From Protopterus annectens (Eukaryota; Chordata; Ceratodontiformes; Protopteridae): DNA of 64,000 bases. Made by a program: the position numbers and the translations under genes. Where the stretch lies: positions 615,777,271-615,841,270 of the forward strand of contig NC_056730.1 in assembly GCF_019279795.1 (NCBI RefSeq), written 5' to 3'. Below, piece after piece: positions 38,319 through 50,336 of the stretch. How positions within the stretch are numbered: the stretch's first letter is position 1; every line of letters starts with the position of its first letter. The notes below the pieces were generated by a model, which worked only from the letters and a program-made list of their open reading frames with translations, ran no database searches and was not told the DNA's origin.

Positions 38319-39459
38319 CTACACTGTCAGTGTATGTGCTATACGCTCCCTCTTTGCCAAGGCGTGGGCATATTGGGCATGCCTCCGTCTGCCCACTGGG
38401 GGTGGCACAGGGTGTTCGTGGTCTGAATCCCTCTGTGCCTGTGATGGCCTTGGCATTTGCGGTGGGCTGTGATGGCCTTCACCATTATGTCCCGGCTGCA
38501 GCTGTTTCCGCAGGATCATATTATGTAGCATGGCACATACTATGAAGATGTGGGCACACATGCCTGGAGAGTACTGCAAGGCTCCACCAGATATGTCCAA
38601 GCAATGGAACCGTGATTTCAGCATCCCAAACACACGCTCTATTATGATTCTGGTTTGTGCGTGTGCCTCATTATGGAGTTCTTGCATGGGTGTGTGTCAT
38701 TATCCATGGCTCCAGTGCATAGCCAGTATCCCCCACAAGGTGGCCATATGGGATGTCCCCCCTGACATATACCTGATAGAGCTGTGAGACATGCCAGATG
38801 TGGGAATCATGGTAGCTTCCAGGGCTGCCAGCTCACACATCCGTAATAATGCCCTGGGCATTGCACACGACCTGGCAGTTGATGGAGTGGTATCCCTTGT
38901 GATTTATGTAGCGCCTACCATGGTCTCCGGGTGGTGACTTGATATGTATGTGCGTGCAGTCTATTGCACCCAGTACCTCTGGGTAGTGTGCCACATGGTG
39001 GAAGAGACGTATATTGCTGGCCAACTCCTCCTGAGTTTGGGGGAAGTGTATATGCTCACTGGCATGTGGTAACATGGCATCCAGGAACTGGTGGAGTACC
39101 CTGGATGCTGATGCCTGTGAGATCCCCATAATATCTCCAGTTGGCCTTTGAAAGGTACCTGTAGCTAGTATTCTCAGGCTTACACATACCTTTGTGTCCA
39201 CTGGGATGGGTTCCCCTCTGTTGCTTCTGGCTCTCAGGCGTGACCGGCACAGCTTCACTTTTTGCTCTATGATGTCCCTGTCCACCCTGTAACACTCTAC
39301 TACCACTAGATCATGTAGCCCCTGGTAGGTTACCCTTGGTCTGAACACTCTTCTCCTCTGCCGGGGCCTGAGGTGGTTGTCAGCATCATCCTCCACAACA
39401 CCTTCAGTCTCCAACACATGCTGATGAATCACAGCTATGGCAGCTCCCAACATGTACAT
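38319..39459 (-). pseudogene. PIF/Harbinger DDE transposase, element A
   Basis: On the minus strand, starting near 39459 (MYMLGAAIAVIHQHV), it encodes a helix-turn-helix-like N-terminal part (SLRILATGTFQRPTGDIMG, ISQASASRVLHQF) and the DDE catalytic core: GAIDCTHI, LVGDTGYALEPW, and RIIIERVFGMLKSRFHCL. GGALQYSP and CAMLHNMIL at the end are typical of HARBI1-type proteins. It is broken: an in-frame TGA replaces a codon just after GIITDV (about 38830), and a frameshift lies near 38690 before ELHNEAHAQTR. All three catalytic positions survive. It is colinear with the element B transposase (52511-53662), which has intact sequence at both lesion sites. Confidence 0.9.
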
Positions 39460-40937
39460 TGCAAAAGTTCCCCGTCTGTTTACACTGATGGTGCAGTGTT
39501 TTGGAATACACAAGTGCGTGTGAGGTGCCTTCACACTTTATACTATTGTGCTTTGAACACTGATGATGTCATAGGGTGTGTATTTACATTAGGGGCTGCA
39601 GGGTATCTTGTGTTTTACCACAGATACTGCTATTGTGCTGCCTTTGGTGTTACATTACATTTAGCTGCCATGGATTACCTCTTTCTCTTGCCTCCGCTTT
39701 TCTTAACAGTTTCCCTCCCATTGTCTGGCATGCATCCAGCAGCCTGCTTTCTTGTTTTATACTTTCCTGAACCAGGATTGTCTTGCCAAATGTGTTTTAT
39801 TGCCAATCTACTGCAGGTTTGCTTTGCTTGGCAATTACAGTTCTCTTTTCTCTGCAATCTGACACCTCCCCTATCCTGTTCTGCAGGTTGCTGCTAGCAG
39901 CCTTGTTAGCTGGTGTCAATTGCCCACTATGAGTTAATAGGTGTTAATTGCTCGGTTCTACTCCTATTACCCTACTCTAGCATTTCCTTATTGTCTTCCC
40001 TTAAACTTCCTTTTTGGCCTGTGGTGCACGGCACGTGAGTCTGCTTACCGGGATTCGGGCACGTTTTCATCCACGTACACATGCGCTTTCGGGAACCATG
40101 TGTGCTCTCAGCTGAGCAAAGCTATACCTACATCTACGCCCATGTCCTGCGGCTTTGCTTAGCAATGGCCAGCCTGGATTTGCATTGCTCCAATGTGCTT
40201 ACAGCTGCAGTGGCACACCCCACTGCTGATGTCATGTATTCCTACAGAGCACTCCTCGGTGTTGTAGCGCTGTGCCGTATTGTACATCCTTCGGCCGGCA
40301 GGACGTTTGTGATTCACTATTACTTGCCTCATTTGCATGGCATTGACTACTAATTCATAGTTACCATGCTGAACGATGTCACAGGCCCTTAGCAACCCTT
40401 ACAGCTTGATTGTGATGTAGCATGCATACCATTGACTATTATGGTGAAATCATGATTTTTGTTACATTGCTATTTTATGACATTTGTATATATTTTCCTT
40501 ATGTTCCCATTTGCGCACACATGCCCTACGGTTGTCCTTTGCGTTACTGTGGCCATGACATTAAATGTTATTTTGTATGTGTTGTGCATCTTTTCTTATG
40601 CCATTAGCTGTATATTTAGCGATTGGCATATGTTAACTTTGTTATACATGAGTCTGGTCCTCTTCCTTGGCTACGATGTTCTTTTTGTCAACATGTAAAC
40701 CATTTTTTTTTGGTTTACATTTCTGTAGGCTTACGATATGCCTATGCCACTTCATGAATCGTTATGTACATTCATTTACATGCTGCAGTATGGCGCATGG
40801 GGTGATTTGCATGCCTACGCCAGGAGCTGCACAGATCTGGCGTACACCGGTAGTGCACATGGAATTTGATCATACCTGAATCGCTCGGTGGCCATATTTG
40901 GCGTTATGCCGCCTATGCTATGCCTGCACCTGGCGCA
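39460..40937. promoter_or_regulatory. Terminal region between transposase A and the right end
   Basis: About 1.48 kb of T-rich (plus strand) non-coding DNA upstream of the transposase on its own strand; it should hold that gene's promoter. No TATA box or initiator can be singled out. The length is close to the equivalent 1.39-kb region in element B. Confidence 0.35.
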
Positions 40938-40956
40938 AGCTTCATGAATCCCAGGG
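40938..40956 (-). repeat. Right terminal inverted repeat of element A
   Basis: Read on the minus strand it is CCCTGGGATTCATGAAGCT, differing from the left end at one base, and it is followed by ATA at 40957-40959. It resembles the left terminus of element B (GGGCTGGATTCACAAAGGC at 51124), and in both elements the transposase starts about 1.4-1.5 kb inside this terminus. Confidence 0.7.
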
Positions 40957-40959
40957 ATA

Positions 40960-41949
40960 CTTTCTTATACTGTTTCTCATACTCCCATGACTACTTTAAG
41001 CAGCATGCATTGGCACTTCCACATGTCTGTATGTTGTAAATAGGATGAGATGACAATATATGAATGTCTAGTGTAAGATTTGGGAATATATTAAAATGCC
41101 GTGGCCTGTGTTCAACCAATTCAGTTTTTCTGTTCCATCATCCTTATTATTTTTCATTTATTCACACTATTGTTTCAGTGTTCTTTATTCTATCACTGAA
41201 TTAAATGTGCCTAATTAATGTCCTGTTGTAAGGTATTATATTTGTGTGCTGATTCTTGTTATAACATTTTTCTAAACATATACTGTATTGTGCAGAATTT
41301 GTTTCTACCTTAAGGCTCTATTTTTTTTTTTATTTTATTTTTCAAGAATTGTTGAAAAAAGAAAAACAGTTGCTAGAAAATCGAAACCAGAATTGAAACC
41401 AACTGTAACTGAAGTACTGAATGTTATAAGGGAGCAAAAAGAGATGAAAGTAGGATGTGCAGAAAAGGGAAGTAGCAAATTATATAAAAAATATGTACTT
41501 TATGAAAGCAGCACATGGATATAATGTTCAGGAAAAGGAGGGAAATATAAAGGAAGGAAGGAAGGAAATGAGCAACTTATGTTATGTTGGGAGTGAATGA
41601 GAATTGTTAAACTGAATACTGCATTAAATAAAAAAGAAATGTTAGTGTGGTTTGTTTTCTTATCTGTTAGAATATATGTATCCTTATGACTTTAATGTCA
41701 TTTTCATAGAATTTTTTAAAAATAATTGATTCTTGTTTTGTTGTTCTGTTTCAGAATTATTGCTAACAGCAAAATAATTTTTGAAAAAAGGAAAGAAGAA
41801 ATAGAAAAGGAAACAAGGTTTACAAGGGAGAATGCACTAATTGAATGTGCATGTTATTATGTGTTCCTACTGAATGTGGAAGAACTATTCTATGGAATTA
41901 GTGAAAGGAAGATGGACAGTGTGAATACAGGAAACATGCACTAAGTCTG
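40960..41949. other. AT-rich flank with two possible exon-like stretches
   Basis: Two short open stretches on the plus strand each follow a pyrimidine tract ending in AG: a T-run then TTTTTCAAG before AATTGTTGAAAAAAG (about 41345), and TTGTTCTGTTTCAG before AATTATTGCTAACAG (about 41755). Both would encode Lys/Glu-rich peptides. No good donor sites or family match was seen, so they may be chance. A polypyrimidine/AT-rich background is enough to explain them. Confidence 0.2.
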
Positions 41950-42204
41950 AAGTTGAAGTTACTGTAAAGTATCCATAATGCTCTGCAGGACAGTGACTTG
42001 ATAGCTCATATATCCACTTACTGTGTGATTGAGTGATTTCAGTGTTTGTAGATACCTTTACTATGTGCAATAGTGATCTGTGAAATTGTATATCCCTTTA
42101 CTCTGTTGAACAGAGATTTGCAAGGTCGTACATTACTTTATTCTGCAGTACAGTGATGTGAGAGGTCATATATCCACTTACTGTGTGATTGAGTGATTTC
42201 AGTG

Positions 42205-42770
42205 TTTATTTATTTATTTATTTTACATTTGTTGACCAGGATAGTCTGACTGGATTCATGTCCATTTTCAGCGGAGGCCTGGGAAGAAAAGCTCCAAGGT
42301 AGACAGGTACAATAATAACAAAGAAGGCATATTACAGATTTGGTATTTACAAAGAATACATAAGCAGACATGAATAGGCAAGTTCACAAGTTCGAGTTAC
42401 CCCTGGTAACAGTCAGGAAAAATAAAACAGTAGTTTGTTTAATTGATTATTCACATTCATGATGAGAGCTAGCCAGGCTTGTTGCAGTGGCAAAGCCAGT
42501 TTAGTGCTAGATGTTGTTTGAGTTTAGCTTTAAGTTGGCATTGGGAGGAGAGCAAAGTCATATCAGCTGGAAGTAGGTTCCAGGCTCTGCCTGCAGAGTT
42601 TGCAAAGAGGGAATCACCAGCTACATTGTTAATTTTGATTGAATTAGAAGTATGTTCGAGGATCGAAGCAGTCTTGGATTGTTATAGGGTGTGATAATAT
42701 TTTTAAGAGCTGGTGTATTATCTGCATTGTAGAGGATTTTATTAACCATAATCAGAAAGTTATGGATTAG
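42205..42770 (-). mobile_element. Truncated L2/CR1-group LINE, 3' fragment
   Basis: On the minus strand it codes for the C-terminal LINE segment, with W/F-A-A-R-A-W-N-L-L/S-P-A type wording around 42600-42540 followed by a Leu/Lys-rich helix, then a 3' UTR and a (TAAA)n-type tail at 42205-42225. Its 3' UTR shares ACCAGGATAGTC, CCATTTTCA and AAAAGCTCCA with 43265-43360, so it belongs to the same or a sister family as the larger LINE. The 5' boundary is approximate. Confidence 0.6.
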
Positions 42771-43140
42771 ACTGGGACCTTTACTCTGAGTAATGGTGAT
42801 CTGTGAGGTTGTATATCCCTTTATTCTGTGGTACATTGTCCTGAGAGTTCATATATCCATGTACTGTGTGATTTAGTGATTTTAGTGTTTGTAGAAACCT
42901 TTACTCTGTGGAACAGTGATTTTTGAGGTTGTATATCCCTTTATTCTGTGGAACAGTGATCTCTGGTTCTGTATATTCCTTTATTCTAGTGTATAGTGAT
43001 GTGAGAGTTTGTATATCCCTTTGATCTGTGGTACAATGATCTCAGAGTTCACGTATCCCTTTACTCTGTGGTATAGTGATCATGAAGTTAATATGTATAA
43101 GTAGCATTTACTTACTCTATGGTATAGAAATATCAAATTT

Positions 43141-43141
43141 A

Positions 43142-43214
<73 letters not shown>
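43141..43214. repeat. (TA)n(TG)n microsatellite
   Basis: About 50 bp of TA followed by about 22 bp of TG within the minisatellite. Confidence 0.95.
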
Positions 43215-43215
<1 letters not shown>

Positions 43216-43660
43216 AAATTTAAAGAGCATGTCACTTACTCTGTGGTGCAGTGATGTCACAGGTAGTTATTTATTTTGCAGTTGTTTAACCAGGATAGTC
43301 CATTGGGCCTAAAGAACCCATTTTCAATGGAGTCCTGGGGAAAAAAGCTCCACATATAGCTTATACAAAGATTAACTACCACACATAGATTATACAAAGA
43401 CTAACTACCACACATAGAATACATGAAGATTACAGAGATTAACATTTGTACTATTTCTGTTTATAAGAGCGATCAAACATATGTAAATCAAAAGTAATAT
43501 AAACAAAATCAAAGTAGAAATATATATATTTTTTTTGGAACTAAGGATAGGTAGTTTGATGCAGAAGACTAAGAAATTACTGGTATAAGTAAGGAGATAT
43601 ATACTGCATGCTTTTGCTATATGGGATTTATGAGAAGAAGTAGAGAAAAAGATGTTGACG

Positions 43661-46590
43661 TTAAGAGTAGGTTATGAGGGATGGGAGCAGGAGCATTCCC
43701 ATGTGGATGTTAGATGAGAGTGAAGTGATTTTTTCAAAATCTGGGAGGCTAGCAATTGTGTGAATGGAAGGGGGAAGGGAGTTCCATAGGTGTGCTAGAG
43801 AGAAGGATAGGAGGTTTTGTCCTGGGGGGTGGAGGGGTCTGTAAACTTCAATAAGGTTTTGATTGTTAGATCTTAGAAGTCTTTGTGTGTGGTGCATTTT
43901 AAAGGTAGTTGAGAGGGAGGGACAGAGGTATGGTTGGAATATGAGTTTATGAGCATAGGTCAGCTGAGTATATGAGGTAGTTGGGAAGTTCTAGCCAGTT
44001 GAGTTTGTGGAGAGGTTCACAGTGATGTGTTGATGATTTGTTGCTGTTGGCGAATCTGGCTATTTTATTATAACAGAAGGACAGTTTGGTTTTGAGAGAT
44101 GATTGTAGGTTTGTTAGAAGAGGGGCACCATAGAAAAGAGAGGGAAGGATGAATGTAGTAGAGAGAGTAAGCTTAGTAGATGAGGTGAGGAACCGATTTT
44201 GTCTGTAGAGCATGCCAAGTTTTTGGTGGTTTTTTTATGTTTAGTAGTAGATGGGAGTTGAATTTAATCTTGTTGTCAATTTGGACTCCTAATAGTTTGG
44301 TTTCAGAAACCAGCTCTAGAGGTGTATTATTTTGGCTGGTGATGGAGAATAAATTTTTATCAAGGTTATTGGCTTTAGAGGGTGTAAATATCATAAGTTT
44401 AGTTTTGGCAGCATTGAGTGTGAGATGGTTGTCTTTCATCCACTGTTCTGTACTGGAGAAGGCATCTTGAGTAAGTTTCAAAAGAGTTGGGATGCATGAG
44501 GCAGCACAGATGATTGTGGAATCATCAGCATATTGTATAATGTTTGCAAGAGGGATAGAGTGGAAAAAGTCATTAATGAAAATATTAAAGAGGAGGGGGC
44601 CTAATATAGAACCTTGTGAGACACCTGTGGGGGTGTTGAGAAAGGATGAGTTGGCTTTCTTTCACTTGACAGCTTGTTGCCTGTTGGAAAGATAACTGGT
44701 AAACCAACTAAGGGATGAGGGTGAAAGGTTTAGGTTAGATAGCTTAGTAAGAAGTAGGTTATGATAGATAGTGTCAAAGGCCTTAGAGATATCGAGTAGG
44801 ATGGTAGATACAATGAGGCCAGAATCTCTAGCTTTATTCACAGTTTCTAGGAAGGATAGGAGGGCTGTCATAGTGCTATGATGGGGTCTGAATCCATGCT
44901 GGGTAGGAGTTAATAGGTTGTTGTCCAAGAGATGGGGAAGGAGTTGAAGATGGATGCATTTCTCTAGGATTTTCGAAATGGGAGAGAGGATGGCAATGGG
45001 ACGGAAACTGGTAATATTAGTATCAGTTCCACCTTTATGTAGGGGAATGATATAAGCTTTTTTCCAAATTTGAGGAACAATACTTTCTTGGATGGAACGG
45101 TTGATAAGGATACTGATGGGGAGGGCAATGGCCTCGGCAGCTATTCTGAGGAAGTATGAGGGAATGTTATCAGGGGCATTGGTGCATGGTTTTAGTTTCT
45201 GTAGGAGTTTTTTTATGGTAGAAGTAGGAATAGGTTTAATGGAGAATGGTGGAGGTTGAGAGGGTGGAGAAGGAGTGAAAGGAGTTATTGGGAGAGATGG
45301 GTGAGGAGAAGTGGAGGAAGGAGGTGGATAGTTATTTGAAAAAGAAGAGGTAAGTTTGGAAATAGAATCTATGAAGAAAGAGTTGAATTGGGTAGCAAGA
45401 TCAGTGTCTAATGCATTTGGGGAGGGGGTTGGGCTTTCTGTGGTACCAGGTTTTAAGAGGGTAGTTATGCGTCTCCAGAACTTTTGTGGGTTGGTTTTGT
45501 GGTTGCTTTGTAGTTGGGTGAAGTAGTTCTGACGATCTACTGAGATGAGTTTTTTAACTGAGTTACGAAGTCTTTTGTATTCATTAAGGTTAGATGTTGA
45601 TTTATTTCTCTGATATTGTGTCCAGGCTTTGTCTCTAAGTCTCATGGTGGTTAGTGTGATTTTAGTTAACCAGGGGGAGGATTTCTTTTTTATTCTTTTG
45701 GTTATTAAGGGAGCAAGAGTATCTAGAAGATTTAGGAAGGTAGTATTAAAGTGAGTGATTGCATTTTCAAGAGGTAGTCTTTTTAAGGGGTACCAGTTAA
45801 TTGACTTTGGGGAGTCAGAGAAAGCTTCTGGGTTAAAGTTTTTATGGCATCGGGTAGTGATGTAATTATGAGTAACTTGTAGGGGAGAAGGAAGACGTGT
45901 AGTGAAAATGGGAAGGTGTTCGCTGAGGGAGTCAGGAAGGGTCCCACTACTGGGGTAGTAGTGAGGGTGGGAGACTAGAATCCAGTCTAAGATGTTCCCA
46001 CTAGTGAAGTCTTTGCATGGTCTAGTTATGGAGTTGATAAGTTGAGAGTAGTTATATAGATTGATGTTGAGGGGGTGAGTAGGGGATTGAATGGAGGACC
46101 AGTTAATATTGGTGTCTTCCATGATTATAGTTTCATTATAGATATTAGTTGAGAGCCAGGAGAGGATCTCTTCGAGTATTGGGATATTATTTCCAGGGGG
46201 TATGTAAAGGGAGGCTATGTATATAGATTTGTGTTTGTTTAGTTGAAGATGAGCAAGTAATAATTCTGCATTAGTGAACTGGGGAATAATTTTATTATAA
46301 GGTGTTATACATAGGGAGGATGAGTAAAGTAGTGCTACTCCACCACCCTTTTTATGGGTTCTGTCTGCTCTGATGATGGAGTAATTGGTCGGGACTATCT
46401 CAGCATTTATTATATGAGGTTTTAGCCAGGTTTCAGAAATGGCTAGGATGTCTGGTTTATTATGGAGTAGCCAGGCATGTAGATTTGGAATTTTGCTAGG
46501 TAAGCTTTGTGCATTAAGAGATGTGAATAGGATGGATTTAGAAATTGAGGAAGAGGGGTTTGTGCCTGGGTTGGGGTGTATATCACCAGA
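43661..46590 (-). pseudogene. LINE ORF2: AP endonuclease-reverse transcriptase
   Basis: On the minus strand the protein starts with a Leu-rich segment (TYLSYLTQLLTSIL), a stop, and SGDIHPNPGT (46590-46561), a signature seen at the ORF2 start of many CR1/L2-group LINEs and similar to 2A peptides. The endonuclease has SLNAQSLPSKI, ILAISETWLK and HKKGGGVALLY. The RT reads TPTQHGFRPHHST, LLDISKAFDTIYH, GVSQGSILGPLLFNIFIND and QYADDS (catalytic YADD at 44532-44521). A single TGA near 44660 interrupts an otherwise continuous frame from 46122 to about 44175. A frameshift follows near 44215. The C-terminus with LAHLWNSLPPS lies near 43790. It could have been active recently; few lesions are visible. 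Confidence 0.85.
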
Positions 46591-46632
46591 TTAAAGTATG
46601 GACGTTAGAAGTTGAGTTAAGTAGCTGAGGTA
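46561..46632 (-). other. 2A-like / Leu-rich signature at LINE ORF2 start
   Basis: On the minus strand the frame reads TYLSYLTQLLTSIL, a stop codon (TAA), then SGDIHPNPGT. The 2A consensus is D(V/I)ExNPGP; here Glu is His and the final Pro is Thr. Leu-rich stretches before such motifs are known in LINE ORF2 N-termini. The TAA may be a lesion of a Leu codon. Confidence 0.55.
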
Positions 46633-47160
46633 TGTGGATTGTTTTGTTTGTGTGGTGTGGGTTGAGAACATAGTGGAGGTTATGGAGGGGAGAGTGGGTG
46701 TAGAGGTTTTATGAGTAGGGATTAGTTTAAAGTGAAGACAGGTTATGGTTGATGGGATATAGTTCAGGAGAGATGGAGTTGTAATGGTAGGTTTGTGATG
46801 TGTGGTGGGGATAGGTTGTGTGTAGGAGTGGGGTGTGGGTGGTGGGATTAGGCTTGGTAAGATAATAGATGTAGCTAAGGTTCAGAAGGAGTAGTAGTTG
46901 AATTGAGAGGGATGAGTATTTTACAAACATGTTGGGCTTTTGATTGGTAAGGTAGGTGTTTAATAGGGGGAGGGAGCAATGTAAAGTAGGTATGTAGTGT
47001 ATGGTGGAGGGAATAGGAAGATGAAAGGGGTGTTTAGTGGTTGGAGGGGAAGTAGAAGTGGCTAAGTGGGTATAAATTTAGATGTAGTGGGGTGGGTGAG
47101 AATTGGGGGAAGGGTAGGGGAGCGGAGTGAGCCCGGAGGGTGAACGGAGCGGGGAACAAC

Positions 47161-47538
47161 AAAAGAAGAGAACAACATCAAAAAAGTATCAGCTACAACT
47201 GCTGATGATATAGACAGGAGATATAGGCAGGTAAGGACGTATGGTAGGTGTAGAAACCAGATAAGGACGAGTGTTTTTGTAAGGATGTAAGAGAGGCTTT
47301 GAGTTGAATAGTTAGTGTTGTACAGGGGGTGAAAAACCAGGAAGTAGACAGAAAGAAAAACAGGCTCTTAAGTTAGGTAGTCAGTTGAAGTGGGATGGAA
47401 GCCAGATAACATTACAGTCGAACTGGCATTTGGTTATTGGGTGCTGCCACCTAGTGGTGACAATGAAGAAAGGCAGGCAGCAATGGAGCAGGTCACTTAC
47501 AATGTTTGCTGTGAAAGTATCAGGGACTAAGGTGACTT
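47161..47538. repeat. 378-bp direct repeat, copy 1
   Basis: Matches 49957-50334 at a constant offset of 2,796 bases with no indel and only scattered substitutions. It starts AAAAGAAGAGAACA and ends GACTAAGGTGACTT. It lies directly 5' of the LINE on the element's minus strand. It has no protein motif and no TG...CA ends, so it is not a typical LTR. Confidence 0.9.
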
Positions 47539-49956
47539 GGGGGGAAAGAGTATGTTCGTGTGTCCCATGGTATGCTGCTGAGTCACTTACGATGGAAGTT
47601 GGACAAAAGTAAAAGTATTACTAGGTAGGTAGTACAGACACAGTAGATAAGGCTACCTACATTCAGAAGTTAGCTTTATGGGAAGTCTTTAGGAGTTATC
47701 TAGCAGGCAAGTTCCAGAGGTGATGCAGGAGGTATTCCGTTTTAGGATTTAGGTGGGGAGGGATCTTCTATGGTGAGCTTCTGGAGTGAGGAACTGTAGA
47801 ATGCGAGGAGAGATAGACTAGGCTAGTTAGGTTCATATGATAGCTAAAATTACAGATAAAAAGAGGAAGGAGTAAGGGGGAATAATTCTGTAGGGAAGGA
47901 ATATTATACAAGCATTTAGTGAAAATATATACACTATAAACGTAGAGGTGATAGTTGTAGGTATATAGGCAGTTCAAAGAATAGATGTAGAAGAAGGGGA
48001 GATATAGAGGAAAAGTGGTATAAGAAGAGAGGTAAATGGCAGCAAGAGTACAGCTTCTAGAAAGAGCAAAATTAGGTAGGTTAACATGCAAGGTTGATAA
48101 TTCAATCACTGTACAAAACCAACATTACCACGCTGGGGAGATTAACTAGGGTAGCTAGCTAACAATCAAGGAAAATATAGCAGGGGATAAATAGCACAAT
48201 AGAGCAGGTACAGGCAGATAATACAGTTAGCAAAGTGATTAAATGACAATGCAGAGCACTTTAAAAATAAAGCTGAACATGTACAGAGAAAATTGCAAAA
48301 TTATATTCTACCAGGGTTATTTAAGCATTTGTACTAGCAAGGATGAGTCCAAGCTCAGACTTGTACACAATCTAGAAGCAATAAAATGTCTACAGCACTA
48401 CCTAGAGGTATCAACAGCAAATATCTACAGAGGACTGTGTCCTTTCTCCATCTGCTAGGCAGACAGCGTACTTAATCTAGCAGGCAGATAAGGTATTTTG
48501 AGAGAGGCAATTAAGGCAATGCACAGCACTTGAAACATACAACTAACAATCTGGTAGGCAGAAAACCAATTAAACAATTAATTCTAGGCAGAAGAAGCAT
48601 GTATAATGAAAAAATCAATTGAGGCAGAGTACAGCTCTTTAGGCATGGTACATAGTTTAACAGGGGGAATAAGAACTAGACCCTTATATTGTGCAAGGGC
48701 TGCCTAAGCATGGTATGCCCAAATGGGGCAAATGTTCAACCTAAGGGAACCATAAAAGAAGGTTGCAGGAACCTGTATCCTTACACATATTTGAGTTATG
48801 GTGTCTGTTTGTGCATGGTAGAATATTAGAAGGAGAAATAAAGGAAGCCTTCTACCAACAGTCTGTAGACTTCATACGCTGATCTAGCACTAATAATGTG
48901 TTTTTAGGAAACAAAGTTAGGCTACAGGCCAGATGGGTGATTGCGAGCAAGAGCAACTTCTCACAGCATGTGTAAGGGATTGCCCGCGTGTTGAGAGATG
49001 CTTTGATGGTGTTTAATCATGCTCGGTATGATTAGCTACAAACGCTGAATACAAAGCCTCAGAGGGGCTTTTGGACGCATGCTAGTTGAAGCACACTTTG
49101 GTGGCATTTGATCTTGCTAATCAAAATGCTAAGATGGGAGCCTCAAAAGGGGCTCACTTAATATAGATGGCGATTATCTCAAAGGAAGCAACATAGGCAG
49201 TTTACAGTTGGCTACTGGATAAAGCTAGCGTTATGCTAGTAATTGGGGAAGGCGTAGTGTAAGACGCCAATTCAGCCATTGTAATAGATGAAGAGCAGAG
49301 GATAAAGCTACTGGATAAAGCTAGTGTTATGCTAGTAGTTGGGGAAGGCGTAATGTACGACGCCAATTTAGCTGCCGTAATAGAGGAAGAGCAGAGACAA
49401 GGAGGTTCGCAGACCGAGCACTAGACAGAGTGTTCAGGTACAAACCTAGCTAATAAACAGTGTCTAAGGCACAATGATGAAAAGGTTACAGTGATACATG
49501 CATACCATCAGTAAATACAGACATACAAATTAAAAAGCAAACAATGTCAGGGGTATCGATTAACAGTTCAATGGACAGTGTTGTGTGGTACAAACATAGC
49601 TAAAAACAGAGTCTATGCACTATAATTAGAACATCTTGTAAATGCAAGCAGTATTTTAGAATCACATAAATGCAAGCAGAACTTCAGGATATGCAGATTC
49701 TTTAAACTAAAAAGCTAAACCATTTGTTCAAAACTTACCGAGGAGGCGACAAATGAGCAGCGCTACTGCGGGGACCATAGGGGCTGTTGAGTTAGATGTG
49801 GAAAAGAGTGCGTCACAGATCGTGACCTCTAGAAATAGATTCGGGGCAGGGCAGGTGATGCAGGGGAAGGGGATATAAGGAGAGGAGTTCAGAATGGGAT
49901 TTAAGGCGGGGACTAAAGAGTAGCGGGCAAGGAGGAGTGTTGGGGACAGAGGGACC
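47539..49956. other. Segment between the two direct repeats, non-coding
   Basis: About 2.4 kb, A/G-rich on the plus strand. It holds loosely repetitive stretches: CTAGGCAG-type words at 48200-48660, a GGGCTTTTGGACGCATGCTA/related block near 49020-49160, and the exact-period tandem pair at 49211-49402. No domain was found in any frame. A long repetitive LINE 5' UTR with internal promoters would fit, but is only inferred. Confidence 0.4.
49211..49402. repeat. Tandem pair of 96-bp units
   Basis: GCTACTGGATAAAGCTAG starts at 49211 and again at 49307. Both units continue with GTTATGCTAGTA(A/G)TTGGGG, then AAGGCGTA, then GACGCCAATT, with a few substitutions. Confidence 0.85.
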
Positions 49957-50334
49957 AAAAGAAGAGAACAGCATCAAAAAAGTATCAGCTACAACTGCTG
50001 ATGATATAGACAGGAGATATAAACAGGTAAGGAGGTATGGTAGGTGTAGAAACCAGATAAGGACGAGCGTTTTTGTATGGATGTAAGAGAGGCTTTGAGT
50101 TGAATAGTTAGTGTTGTACAGGGGGTGAAAAACCAGGAAGTAGACAGAAAGAAAAACAGGCTTTTAGGTTAGGTAGTCAGTTGAAGTGGGATGGAAGCCA
50201 GGTAACATTACAGTTGAACTGGCATTTGGTTATTGGGTGTTGCCACCTAGTGGTGACAATGAAGAAAGGCAGGCAGCAATGGAGCAGGTCACTTACAATG
50301 TTTGCTGTGAAAGTATCAGGGACTAAGGTGACTT
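49957..50334. repeat. 378-bp direct repeat, copy 2
   Basis: Second copy of 47161-47538. Its right end abuts the minisatellite (ACATTTAAATAGC from 50336), so it forms the outer edge of the inserted block. Confidence 0.9.
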
Positions 50335-50336
50335 AC

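Larger units (their letters stand above)
41950..43264. repeat. Minisatellite of about 50-bp units, left block
   Basis: Diverged tandem units on the theme CCTTTACTCTGTGGNACAGTGATCTNNGAG...GTATAT. A longer period of about 160 bp is visible where ATATATCCACTTACTGTGTG recurs (about 42005, 42167 and, altered, 42852). The array is interrupted by a LINE fragment at 42205-42770 and by a TA/TG tract at 43141-43214. The same theme resumes at 50337, so the left and right blocks were once one array. Confidence 0.75.
43265..47160 (-). mobile_element. L2/CR1-group LINE, nearly full ORF2
   Basis: Minus-strand element whose 3' end lies at about 43265 with an AAATAAATAA-like tail and a UTR shared with the fragment at 42205-42770. 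It contains ORF2 (43661-46590) and a C-rich (minus strand) 5' region to about 47160. It is inserted in the minisatellite, which resumes at 50337. The block from 43265 to 50336 may therefore be a single long insertion with an extended 5' region. No ORF1 could be identified. Confidence 0.75.

Noticed and set aside
47161-50334. An LTR retrotransposon bounded by the 378-bp repeats
   Set aside because: There are no TG...CA ends, no primer-binding site or polypurine tract, and no gag/pol motif in the 2.4 kb between.
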